A stretch of DNA of 64,000 bases, from the NCBI RefSeq assembly GCF_022682495.2, contig NW_026527282.1, positions 30,706-94,705 of the forward strand. The letters are read 5' to 3'. This DNA is from Desmodus rotundus. Taxonomy: Eukaryota; Chordata; Mammalia; Chiroptera; Phyllostomidae. The translations under genes were made by a program, and so were the position numbers. The notes beneath the pieces were generated by a model that worked only from the letters and a program-made list of their open reading frames with translations, was not told the DNA's origin and searched no databases. Position 1 is the stretch's first letter. The number at the start of each line of letters is the position of its first letter. This document shows, in pieces, positions 55,801 through 63,129 of this stretch.

Positions 55801-58800
55801 GTTCCAGTGGCTTCAAGCCAAAGCTAAAAAGCAAGGTGAACTTAGGAATGGAGGCAACTTGAGTCAATGCAGAGGACGGTTGACAAGTGCATCACTGCCA
55901 TGTTTTCTTCCGGGTTCTCAGAGACTAGTGGCATTTACTCAGCTCTTGCTGGTGACTGAAAAATGTGAGCTACTTGACTCAACCATGATAGATGATAAAA
56001 TACTGTTTTAAGATAAAACAATGCCTGACTTGGGTGGCTCAGTGGTTGGGCACCGGCCTGCGAACCAAAGGGTTTGCCAGTTGGATTCCCAGTCAGGGCA
56101 CATGCCTGGGTTGCCGGCCAGGTCCCCAGTTGGGAGCGCATGAGAGGCAACCACATATTGATGTTTCTCTCTCTTTCTCCCTCCCTCCCCCTCTCTAAAA
56201 AATAAATAATGAAATCTTTTTTAAAAATTGTTTAAAAAAGATAAAACAAGGCTGGATAAGGTTTTTACAAATAGGGTAAGGTATTACAATGTAAAGTATA
56301 AATAGTAAATCACAATTTTAGGAATTACAAATAATAAATTACAATGAAATTGCATTCAGAGACCACCTGTTAGTTGATAAGGCCTTTTTAAAATTTGGGA
56401 CTTGGGCCCCAAGTTGGGGGCGTGCGAGAGGCAACCGATCAATGTTTCTCTTGCACATTGATATTTCTCTCCCTCTTTCTCCCTCCCTTCGCCTTTCTCT
56501 AAAAAATAAAATCTTTTTTAAAAAATAAAATTTGGGACTTGGGCCCATCTTCGCAAACAGGGTTTGCTGTACGAGGAAATTAAGCCACAGTTCCTGTTAT
56601 AGAGTGAGTCACTGGCAAAGCTGGGAATAGGGCCCAGGATATCTGCTTCCCAACATTCTGCTCTTAACTACTCAGCTCCGTGGCCTGCTACTTGGCAGGT
56701 AATGATTAGTGAGCTCACCAGAAGACCCAGCAAATGTAGTCTTCTCTCCATTGGGAGGCCTTTCATGGTGCCTAGCACCCAGGGGGTGCTCAAAAACTGC
56801 TCATTGCAGAGTGCTCAACAAATGTTCATTGACTAAGCACCTTCCACAACCTCCTTTTCTGACAGTTTTCATTTCTTCCTCCAGATGCTAGCAGCCAGGA
56901 GGTACTATCCAAATTGAGGGCACTGTCTCAGAAACTCAACAAGGAGAAGCATCAGCCCAGGAAGCAAAAAGTGAGTTCATCAAGAACAGTGTTACCAGTC
57001 CAGAGAGAGGAACCTGCCCGGGAAGAAGAGGAGCCCCTGTTGCTGCAGAGGCCTGAGAGAGCAGAGACTCTGGAAGAACTAGAAGAGCTTGGCAAGGAAG
57101 GATGCCTTCAAAATAAGGAGCTTCCCAGATCTGCGTTAGAAAGGCAGCAGTTGGAGAGGAACCCAGTTAATCAGCCTGGTGCTCCCAAGGAGAAGAAAAG
57201 GAAGGAGCAAATGATTGACCTCCAGAACATCCTAACCACAGAGGTTCCTTCCGTGAAGTCTTTGGCAGTTCCCACAACAATAGAAGAGTTGGTGAGCAGA
57301 GCCAGGGTCATGGGCCATTGTGGGGGATCAGAGCTGGTGTGCAAAGTGACCTTCTTGAACAAGGGGTAGAATCAGTGAAGTTTGTTGAGCTGGGATCACA
57401 TTTCAGTGGTTGAGAGGCCAACAACAGTATGAGGCCAGGCTGGCCAGGTGAGTTTGGTAGGTGCAAATCTGTGAGTGCCACTGACTCCCACATCCTAAGT
57501 TCTGGGCTGCCAAACCCTTCCTGGGGTTACTCCACAACTGCCCTCAGAGGAAAGAGGGAGGCACTCAGAGCTTTGATGAGATCCCAGGCAGGACATTCAA
57601 ATGTGAGTCATTGAGTTCTTGCCAAAGTTTTGCTCTACTCAGTGAGATCTCAAGTGGGATCTCAAGTGGTCCAGGACTCCCTGATTAAGTAATTGAAATT
57701 GCTTGAGTGAGGAGTCCTGGCCTGTCTTTTCAGGGCTAAAAGCTGGAAGATGCCTACTTTCCGGCCATGCCATTTGGAGTTGGAGCTCCTCCTCCTACCA
57801 TAGAACATTTGTTCCTCCACCCTGCAGCTTCCTTACTGAAAGTTTTTAAAAATTGTGTCATATGATAACGAGCTGGGGAATTTTACCCTAGAGAGAAGAA
57901 AATTGGAGCATGATTGGCTACCAATCCGTATTGCAAGCCCATCATCGTTCAGCTTTTTCCCCCTAGAGGGCGCTAAAATGTCACGACCCAAAATTCAAGC
58001 TTTCTTGCCTGAACCACCACTCTAAGGCAAGCTGTAGCCACAGAACCTCCCAACCACAAGATCTCCTTCCCTGAAGTCTTTGGCAGTTCTCACAACAATA
58101 GAGGGGTAAGTAAACAGAGCCAGAGTCTCACACCCTTGTGGGGGATCAGAGCTGTTGCCCAAAGTGCCAGCAAGGAGATTTTGTAGTGAGGAGGTTCTGT
58201 AGCTGCTCCTTTTTCCCCAAGCCCCTCTCTCTGTTCTCACTGTTGTTTCTTCCCAGGAAAATGAACAGGAGAGAGATCAAAAGCAAATGATAAGAGAAGC
58301 TTTTGCTGGGGATGATGTCATCAGAGACTTCTTGAAAGAGAAGAGGGAAGCAATAGAGGAGAGTAAGCCAAAGGACGTGGACCTGACTCTTCCTGGCTGG
58401 GGCGAGTGGGGTGGTGTGGGCCTGAAGCCCAGTGCCAAGAAGAGACGACGGTAAGAACAGGAAAGAAAGCCTGTCAGAAGGGCACAAGGTTCTTCCCCCT
58501 CAACCTCCCAGTCCTCCCTGCCCTTTTGACTAAGTCCTTCATGCTCGTAGACATCCTGCTGTTCTACTTTCCAGGTTTCTCATTAAAGCACCTGAGGGTC
58601 CTCCAAGAAAAGACAAGAATTTGCCAAATGTGATTATCAATGAGAAGCGAAATATCCATGCAGCAGCTCACCAGGTGAGGGGTGGAGAGCTCTTTAGCTG
58701 CCTCCTCTTTGCTGCCCAGCTCTCTTACTTTGGAGGAATATTCTAGTCCTCTGTGGTCCAGAGGGAAGTGTGATTTGACCACAGAGTCAAATGTACTTTT

Positions 58801-61412
58801 GATTTTACTGACTGGCTCTGAGATGAATAATTCCAGATCGACTGCTGTTTTAATTACTGACCGGGAAGAAGTTTGAGACTTAGGGGATCATCTTTGCAGC
58901 GATGATGAGGCCCTCAAATCTGTATTTTCAACTAGTAGCCCAGATAACACTGATGCAAATGGGTCTCACCAAAGAAAGAATTACCGTTCTTCGGGCTGGT
59001 ATTTATAGTCAAGGTAATGTTCAAAGGCTATAAAATTTGAGCTACATCATAAGAAAAACGAAAACAAATGGGTACTTGTTCAGGGTAGTACAGGAATTTT
59101 AAATTGTGTCATATGATAATGAGCTTGGGGTGTTTACCCAAGAGAGGAGCAAATTTGAGCAGTATATTGAAAGCTGTCATGTGGAGTAGAGTCATATAAA
59201 GTAGAAGTTAGAGGAAAAACAGAGTTCGGTTCAAGGGAAAACTTTCTGCCAGTCCAGAGAGAATGTGTAGAGGACCAGGAATGAGATGAGACTCAATGAC
59301 CTTTCATGTTCCCTTCAATTCTGAAGGTCAGTGACCCTTAGATTTCCTTCAAGTCAGTATAATCTTCAAGTGACTTGTATTTTTCTTTTTTTAAATATAT
59401 AATCTTTATTATAATTTTTTTCCATTACCATTTAGTCCCCTTAAACCCCTCTCCCCCCAGCAATCGTCACACTGGTATTTTTCTTTCTGAAAAAAAGGGA
59501 AGGGCTATTATTTTTATTTTTATTTATTTATTTTTAGAGAGGGGGAAGGGGGAGAAAGAGAGGGAGAGAAGTCAATGTGTGGTTGCCTCTCACATCCCCC
59601 CTACTGGGGACCTGGCCTGAAACCCAGGCTTGTGCCTTGACTGGGAATCGAACCAGTAACCCTTTGGTTTGCAGGCCAGCGCTCAGTCCACTGAGCCCCA
59701 CCAGTGAGGGTGAGAAGGACTATTTAATAGGTACAAAAGACGTGAAGAAATAACATTTCAATAACACTTTATTGCTTTCATTTTGTAAACCAGTCGCTGT
59801 GGAAATGGAATTGTGAACCTTGTAATCCCAGTTAAGGCTATATTACCAGAAAACAAGCAATGAATAGGCAGGAATAGGATAAAAGAGAGAGAGAAGGGGT
59901 GCTTCACCAGGCGGGGAATCTCAGTGAAGGGCAGAGGACCTCAAAGATCACCCTTCCCCTCCAGGATCTTATCTTCTTTTTTCTTTCTTTCTTTCTTTTT
60001 TTTTTAATGCAGTCACAGCAAATTAACAATGATTTTCCAGAATCTCCCTTAATTTTTCCTCATCTTTTTAATAAGCTATAGACTGCAAGACCCAGCATGC
60101 ACTAGAATGAAATGCGCTTGAAACTGAAGGGGTGGGGGAAGACCTTCCAAGGCTGAACACTCTGGCCAGGTGTTTTGTTTTGTTTTTCCTCTTGCCTTGG
60201 CTGACAAGTACAGATGTAGCTATCAACCCCAGTAAAACTGAAGAGAATCTGTCCATCACTACCATCGGCACCATCTCGCAGTGCTCAGCTTCTCTGGAGT
60301 GTTGCACCGAATATCTCCAAACACTACTGATCATAACTTCCCCGTTTCTCTGCTTATATCTTTTTCCTCCTCTTTGGCAATTGGGGAAGTGTTTCAAGAT
60401 TATTTAAGTATCTGAAGATAGTGCTATGATCAGTGGAGAAGAGTCCTGGGCAAGGAAGGGGGCCTGGGTTCTGCTCTCCCAGCAGCTAATTTTCTTCGGT
60501 AAATCACTTCCTGTCTCTAAGCCAAATTCTGGGGCTGAGAGAGATGACCTTTGCCATTACCTCGCGCCTTCCAGTTCAGACAGTTTGTGATGCCAAAGGA
60601 GGGTGAAATTAACTAAGTGTAGCAGTGTGGTGGAGTTCAGGGTACAGGAGTGAACCTTTGGGTTCCTTAAAACATCAATCCTGTGTATCAAGGAGAGGAA
60701 AGGAAAGGATGGAGAGGGTAGGAGGGTCATAGAATCCACAGGGATACACAAATGCCTGGGTGTTTCTTGCAGTCACAAGAACAGAAAGGTTGTATAGAAG
60801 ACACTTGAGGACAGCAGCCCTGGCACTGCTGTAGGGTTCCTACAGCGACAGGGGCAGTGTCAGGGTGGTTTTTCAATCCCTACATTGATAGCTAAGCCTG
60901 GGGCGAGGGAGGGGTCCTAAATCCAAACGAGGGCGTCTCTGCTCTCAAATGTCCTCAAGCAGATAAGGACTCTTACCGTTAGATGGGGGCATTGGGATGC
61001 CTTGACCTCTCAGTAGCTTCACCCACTGCCCCCATCATGCAGATCTGTGGCCTGTATGCCAGCACTACCTGACCAGTTGCCATTCTACAACTGCACCCCA
61101 GGCCTGCCTCATGCCTAGTCACTCTGCCTTCCTTTCCAGGTGCGGGTGCTTCCGTATCCATTTACCCACCATCAACAATTTGAAAGAACCATCCAGACCC
61201 CTATAGGACCCACATGGAACACCCAGAGGGCCTTCCAAAAGCTGACAACGCCCAAGGTTGTCACCAAGCCAGGCCATATCATTAAGCCTATAAAAGCAGA
61301 GGATGTGGGCTACCGGTCTTCGTCAAGGTCAGACCTCTCTGTCATACAGAGGAATCCAAAACGACTCTCCGTACGTCACAAAAAACAGCTGAAGAAAAAC
61401 TCTAAAGACTGA
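40802..61412 (+). CDS. UTP14A: UTP14A, small-subunit processome component (15 coding exons)
   Basis: UTP14A works in the nucleolus as part of the U3-containing small-subunit processome that cleaves and folds pre-18S rRNA. Its yeast counterpart Utp14 recruits and stimulates the helicase Dhr1 (DHX37 in human) that removes U3 snoRNA. Fifteen exons with GT-AG borders give a 2,319-nt CDS for 772 residues with no stop or phase error; human UTP14A is about 771. The Utp14 family blocks run throughout: [17 protein letters not shown] near residue 40, [20 protein letters not shown] near 120, [20 protein letters not shown] near 297, then a long acidic, poorly conserved middle (about 340-560), [19 protein letters not shown] near 600 and [16 protein letters not shown] near 630, then a basic KKRRR and a basic C-terminus. 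Exon coordinates are given in the following entries. The gene is X-linked in human, which would fit the high L1 density here. Confidence 0.97.
41714..41789 (+). CDS. UTP14A: UTP14A exon 2
   Basis: Acceptor ttaacag, donor gtgggc. It encodes residues 9-34 ([20 protein letters not shown] and on), matching the human N-terminus, and ends on a codon boundary. The flanking introns 1 (40,828-41,713) and 2 (41,790-42,491) contain nothing I recognise. Confidence 0.93.
42492..42562 (+). CDS. UTP14A: UTP14A exon 3
   Basis: Acceptor gtctag, donor gtaaca. It encodes [20 protein letters not shown] and following residues to 57, the best-conserved N-terminal Utp14 block, with codon 58 split. Confidence 0.95.
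42625..42875 (+). mobile_element. MIR fragment in intron 3
   Basis: Matches the 3' half of MIR in sense orientation: cttcaatttcttcaactaga, accttatagggttgttatga and taataaatgtaaagatctta. Confidence 0.75.
42900..43070 (-). mobile_element. MIR fragment in intron 3, minus strand
   Basis: The complement of the MIR core is visible as ttatccccattagagaagtg and cataagtggcagatccaaga. Confidence 0.55.
43279..43343 (+). CDS. UTP14A: UTP14A exon 4
   Basis: Acceptor atttcag, donor gtaagt. It encodes [20 protein letters not shown] and neighbours (residues 58-79), nearly identical to human, and ends in phase 1. Confidence 0.95.
43793..44880 (-). pseudogene. Probable processed retrocopy in intron 4 (source unknown)
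   Basis: A poly(T) run at 43,793-43,803 is followed by a complement AATAAA at 43,817, about 15 nt from the tail, and then about 1.06 kb of GC-rich, unspliced sequence unlike its AT-rich surroundings. That fits a minus-strand retrocopy of an mRNA 3' part. Open frames of up to 131 codons exist on the minus strand but match no protein I know, so it is probably a 3'UTR. Flanking repeats are not exact and the right boundary is uncertain. Confidence 0.5.
44885..45010 (-). mobile_element. MIR-like fragment in intron 4
   Basis: The phrase gacctagtaaatggcagaat followed by tgggatttcaacctgatacc resembles the complement of the MIR tRNA-like half. It is heavily diverged. Confidence 0.45.
45440..46200 (-). 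mobile_element. L2 fragment in intron 4, minus strand
   Basis: The complement of L2 3' region is seen: gtggctaagtgactgcttta, catcccaggcgagggggca, ctgcaaaggctctaaggaag, ggagccattggaggattttc and aaataatcactttggctggt. Confidence 0.65.
46425..46567 (+). CDS. UTP14A: UTP14A exon 5
   Basis: Acceptor tgtacag, donor gtgagt. It encodes residues 80-127: a [20 protein letters not shown] region followed by [18 protein letters not shown]. It ends in phase 0. Confidence 0.95.
46850..47005 (+). CDS. UTP14A: UTP14A exon 6
   Basis: Acceptor tgtttcag, donor gtaagt. Encodes 52 residues (128-179) from [10 protein letters not shown] through [19 protein letters not shown] to [11 protein letters not shown], a conserved Utp14 core segment. 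Intron 5 before it (46,568-46,849) has no feature. Confidence 0.96.
47006..48757 (+). other. UTP14A intron 6, first part, no feature assigned
   Basis: About 1.75 kb of AT-rich intronic DNA. Open frames on both strands lack domains. The 48,240-48,480 part resembles an old repeat tail, but I cannot assign a family. Confidence 0.5.
48758..48945 (+). mobile_element. VES-type SINE in intron 6
   Basis: Begins ccctgactgatgtggctcag, contains ttcctagtcagggcacatgc, and ends ctcctctctaaaaaaaaaag. The internal gttgccccgcaaagcaaag variant marks a subfamily different from the gtgaaccaaag copies. Confidence 0.9.
49003..49213 (+). mobile_element. VES-type SINE with 15-bp target-site duplication
   Basis: It is bounded by aagaatccaaaaagt at 48,988-49,002 and 49,214-49,228. 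The body starts atcctggctggtgtggctca and has a standard tail, so its first nucleotides are slightly altered. The exact duplication implies a recent insertion. Confidence 0.95.
49820..50314 (+). mobile_element. L2 fragment in intron 6, part 1
   Basis: L2 phrases are seen: tgagctccagtcccagatcc, atgcatcttaaacttcacac, actccataccccagtccctt and gtctgacttctcctcctgtt. It is interrupted by the mariner-type element and continues beyond it. Confidence 0.65.
50315..50443. mobile_element. Mariner-type MITE with TA target-site duplication
   Basis: A 129-bp element has inverted ends of about 30 bp: ccaggtggagcaaaagtagg at the left and the complement of cctacttttgcctcaccctg at the right. It is flanked by TA on both sides, as in Tc1/mariner insertions. 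It carries no transposase and must have been moved in trans. Non-autonomous mariner families are known in vespertilionid bats. Confidence 0.85.
50446..50945 (+). mobile_element. L2 fragment in intron 6, part 2
   Basis: The L2 copy continues past the mariner element to the usual L2 end (ggctgtgagctctatgagga and tacctggaatgtaactgcaa), which ends at attaaatgtttgtaaattga. Confidence 0.7.
51453..51655 (+). mobile_element. VES-type SINE in intron 6
   Basis: Begins gccctggctggtgtggctca and retains attcccagtcagggcacatg and cacacattgatgtttctctc; the tail is ataaataaataaaatatt. Conservation is high. Confidence 0.92.
51703..51906 (-). mobile_element. VES-type SINE in intron 6, minus strand
   Basis: The minus strand starts gccctgacccgtgtggcttc and runs to a T-rich end at 51,703. 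It carries the gcaaagcaaaag variant like the copy at 48,758, in inverted orientation to the copy at 51,453 only 50 bp away. Paired inverted SINEs in a transcript can form a long duplex. Confidence 0.9.
52436..52555 (+). CDS. UTP14A: UTP14A exon 7
   Basis: Acceptor ctttaag, donor gtaagt. Encodes residues 180-219: [20 protein letters not shown] then [20 protein letters not shown]. In-frame with both neighbours. Confidence 0.96.
52652..52746 (+). CDS. UTP14A: UTP14A exon 8
   Basis: Acceptor attgtag, donor gtaagg. Encodes residues 220-250: [20 protein letters not shown] and [11 protein letters not shown], with codon 251 split. The helical basic segment is near-identical to human. A small retroinsertion lies just inside the following intron. 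Confidence 0.96.
52756..52837 (+). mobile_element. Short retroinsertion beginning 10 nt into intron 8
   Basis: An 82-bp insert resembling a non-LTR 3' end (tacacctgaaacctctataa, then ccccaataaattcaatt) and an A-rich tail is flanked by taaggaga at 52,748-52,755 and 52,838-52,845. The left duplication covers positions +2 to +9 of the intron, so the splice donor gtaagg was preserved. Confidence 0.7.
53458..53581 (+). CDS. UTP14A: UTP14A exon 9
   Basis: Acceptor cctgtag, donor gtgagg. Encodes residues 251-292: [20 protein letters not shown] then [21 protein letters not shown]. Charged coiled-coil-like helix. Phase 0 at the end. Confidence 0.96.
53663..53740 (+). CDS. UTP14A: UTP14A exon 10
   Basis: Acceptor ctttccag, donor gtaagc. 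Encodes 26 residues (293-318), [20 protein letters not shown] and AKYDLE, the most strongly conserved Utp14 motif. Confidence 0.97.
54199..54589 (+). CDS. UTP14A: UTP14A exon 11
   Basis: Acceptor cttccag, donor gtgagt. Encodes residues 319-448 with a conserved start ([20 protein letters not shown]) followed by an acidic, serine- and glutamate-rich region ([30 protein letters not shown]) that diverges from human. Such acidic stretches are typical of nucleolar proteins and offer casein-kinase-type phosphorylation sites. Confidence 0.95.
54590..56009 (+). other. UTP14A intron 11, first part, no feature assigned
   Basis: No repeat family or gene was recognised in this stretch of about 1.4 kb. 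Open frames on both strands reach 115 codons but show no domain. Confidence 0.5.
56022..56237 (+). mobile_element. VES-type SINE with 12-bp target-site duplication
   Basis: Flanked by aagataaaacaa at 56,010-56,021 and 56,238-56,249. The body starts tgcctgacttgggtggctca and keeps attcccagtcagggcacatg, gcaaccacatattgatgttt and the CT-rich tail. The 5' end is slightly altered. Confidence 0.93.
56410..56526 (+). mobile_element. 5'-truncated VES SINE with 20-bp target-site duplication
   Basis: The insert starts within the middle of the SINE (ccaagttgggggcgtgcgag) and retains the CT tail and A-rich end. A perfect 20-bp repeat at 56,390-56,409 and 56,527-56,546 flanks it. An extra cattgata repeat lies inside. 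Confidence 0.9.
56885..57291 (+). CDS. UTP14A: UTP14A exon 12
   Basis: Acceptor cctccag, donor gtgagc. The largest coding exon, encoding residues 449-584. The first half is rapidly evolving and charged ([20 protein letters not shown]); the last part [20 protein letters not shown] and [13 protein letters not shown] is conserved with human. The end of this exon and about 60 bp of intron are duplicated at 58,037. Confidence 0.95.
57960..57973 (+). promoter_or_regulatory. CTCF-like motif in intron 12
   Basis: The sequence cccctagagggcgc matches the core of the CTCF consensus (CCASYAGRKGGCRC type) at all but one position. A match alone does not show binding. Confidence 0.35.
58037..58168 (+). pseudogene. 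UTP14A: Decayed duplicate of the end of UTP14A exon 12
   Basis: About 130 bp here aligns with 57,217-57,350. It covers the last 75 nt of exon 12, its splice donor (gggtaagt here, ttggtgagc in exon 12) and about 55 nt of intron, with runs such as tgaagtctttggcagttc and tgtgggggatcagagctg unchanged. It lacks an exon acceptor in place and is not needed for the reading frame, which joins exon 12 to exon 13 in phase 0. Confidence 0.8.
58257..58450 (+). CDS. UTP14A: UTP14A exon 13
   Basis: Acceptor cttcccag, donor gtaaga. Encodes residues 585-648, with the conserved [20 protein letters not shown] and [20 protein letters not shown] and a basic KKRRR end that may serve as a nuclear or nucleolar localisation signal. 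Confidence 0.97.
58575..58674 (+). CDS. UTP14A: UTP14A exon 14
   Basis: Acceptor ctttccag, donor gtgagg. Encodes residues 649-682: [20 protein letters not shown] then [13 protein letters not shown]. Identical in style to the human segment; phase 0 at the end. Confidence 0.97.
58880..58985. mobile_element. MER5A-like (hAT) DNA transposon fragment in intron 14
   Basis: The order aggccctcaaatctgtattt, tcaactagtagcccagataa and cactgatgcaaatgggtctc parallels the 3' half of the ancient hAT element MER5A. The fragment has no ends or coding sequence. Confidence 0.55.
59389..59474 (-). mobile_element. Truncated L1 3' end with 12-bp target-site duplication
   Basis: Eighty-six bases match the complement of the 3' end of the old L1 at 2,800-2,880 (tccattaccatttagtcccc). 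They are flanked by gtatttttcttt at 59,377-59,388 and 59,475-59,486. Confidence 0.8.
59509..59711 (-). mobile_element. VES-type SINE in intron 14, minus strand
   Basis: The minus strand starts accctcactggtggggctca and contains ggttcgattcccagtcaagg and the CT-rich tail; the A-rich end is at 59,509-59,535. Confidence 0.9.
59712..61139 (+). other. UTP14A intron 14, remainder
   Basis: No confident feature. A TTTC/T-rich simple tract lies at 59,969-60,006, and 60,420-60,560 is weakly MIR-like (gcctgggttctgctctccca, taaatcacttcctgtctcta). Confidence 0.5.
61140..61412 (+). CDS. UTP14A: UTP14A exon 15 (coding part)
   Basis: Acceptor ctttccag. Encodes residues 683-772 and the TGA stop: [60 protein letters not shown] and a basic [12 protein letters not shown] end. 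Very close to the human C-terminus. Confidence 0.97.
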   Translation: MRVLPYPFTHHQQFERTIQTPIGPTWNTQRAFQKLTTPKVVTKPGHIIKPIKAEDVGYRSSSRSDLSVIQRNPKRLSVRHKKQLKKNSKD

Positions 61413-61575
61413 GTTGCTGGAGGAGTGGTATCTTGGTCCCCAGAACCAGGAGCCCCAGCTGCTCCTCCATTGGCCTGGTTTTACTCCGAGCTACAGGATC
61501 AATTTCAAAATTCGTTAGCATACTGTGGCTGCAGTTAAGCCGCAGTTTACAAATAAAGGCATTTTTATCTCTAAG
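61413..61575 (+). terminator. UTP14A: UTP14A 3'UTR and poly(A) signal
   Basis: A short 3'UTR of about 160 nt carries a canonical AATAAA at 61,552-61,557; cleavage would be expected 10-25 nt later. T-rich and GT-rich sequence (ctgtgttgtctcccag) follows as a plausible downstream element. Confidence 0.85.
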
Positions 61576-63129
61576 TGGAATGTATTCTGTGTTGTCTCCC
61601 AGTTGAATCATTTCCAAGTCAAACAAGACACCTTTGGATGTTTCCCATTGCACTTCTCCAGGTGTGGTTGTCAGGGGAACCACATTTTCTCACCAAGGAT
61701 TATGTAGTTAGTGCTAAATTGAAGTTACCCTAGTTTATGATCTTAAATACATCACATCAGACATTAACCAATTTTTTTTAGACTCAGGGATAATGACTAA
61801 TTACTGTATACTCTTAACCTCTGAACCTAGAAACAACATGGACAATCCAGGCAATTGGATTTTGGTCTGGTCCTGAATGGAGTTGAAGCTAAGTTCAGCT
61901 TTAAGTCAGGCCACTATCATTTCCTTTGTGTGTCCTCCGAGCTCGCACAGGTCTTCAAGAAGCTAGCATTTATCTTCTCATTCTTAAGACAAGACGGCTT
62001 TACCCCTACTTTGCCGATGAGGTAGAAATAAAGTTCTATGCCCCTCTTAACTCAGGGCTATCTCCTTCCCACTGATTCAAAGTATAGTTTAATTCAAGCA
62101 TTACTTTGCTGTATGATAGTTTACCTTGGCTTCTCAGCTCTGAGGAACCTGCTTTTCTTTGGGTGACAAGAAATAGATATTATATGGGCATGGCCCCTAC
62201 AGCCTAGATTCCTAACAAGGAATGGGAGAAACCCGTCCTGATTCCAAGAGGATGTAGCAGTACTGCATTTCGCCTCTTGCCTTCGGAGGTTAGTGCCCCC
62301 AGCGTTTTTAGACCAAGACTGGATTGTTTTTGTGTCCCAGGCCCCTCTGAGAATTTAATGAAGTTATGAACCCTCCCCAGAAAAATGCATAAACAATACT
62401 CTATCTTATATACCAGTTTGAGAAGCTTTACAGACATTTGGAATCCCTGGGCCAAATGCTCTCTGCCACCGAGGTTTTTTTTTTTTTTTTTTTTTGCAAT
62501 CCCCCCACCCTAACACGGCCCTCTTTTTCCAAGTACAGCACTCTCCAAATCAGTTCCAAAATGTTTAAACCTCCAAAGGAATTAGTCCTGATACCTTTAA
62601 TTTATAGGCAAAAGATTTCACAGTAGAGTGAGGTCTCCAGTGTTACACATTAAATTAGTAGCTGAATAGGCGCTAGCATCCTAGGCTAACTCCATAGCCA
62701 AAACGCCACCCCATAAATGTCTATGAAATTCCCCGTGGTAGCTGTGGGGCCCACTACCATTGCTACATTAAGGTAATACGTCGCTCAAGTTTACAGCCCC
62801 AGGGACGTTTCTAAGTTACCTATTGGTTTGAGATTATCAGAGATCCACCTGCTGGATGACACCTAAGTCAGTGGCTCGTGGGGAAGGGGAAATGGGGAAC
62901 TCCTGCCTCCGTTAAAACAGAACATAACCTTCTCTTTACAGCACAGAGCTGCCACCTCCGTCCCACCCACTCCCCAAATTGAAGTGCCCAATCAAGTGCC
63001 CCCAGTAAACAGCCAATTCCGTCTACTTTCCCGGGACCCTCTTCAGCTCCGACTGCTCCCCGGGACCCAGGAGTGATGCTAGCGACCCCATCCTTCAAAG
63101 AAGAGGGCAGGCACCAAAACGATTATAAA
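61576..63129. other. Intergenic sequence downstream of UTP14A
   Basis: No gene was recognised. A T run of about 22 lies at 62,474-62,495. CpG content rises towards the right end. Confidence 0.5.

Noticed and set aside
58893..58959. A box C/D snoRNA candidate in UTP14A intron 14 (ATGATGA at 58,902, CTGA at 58,950, and a 6-bp TTTGCA/TGCAAA closing stem)
   Set aside because: The segment matches a MER5A-like transposon fragment, whose consensus naturally supplies the CTGATG part. The stem is offset by 3 nt from the C box and no rRNA target was recognised for the guide region.
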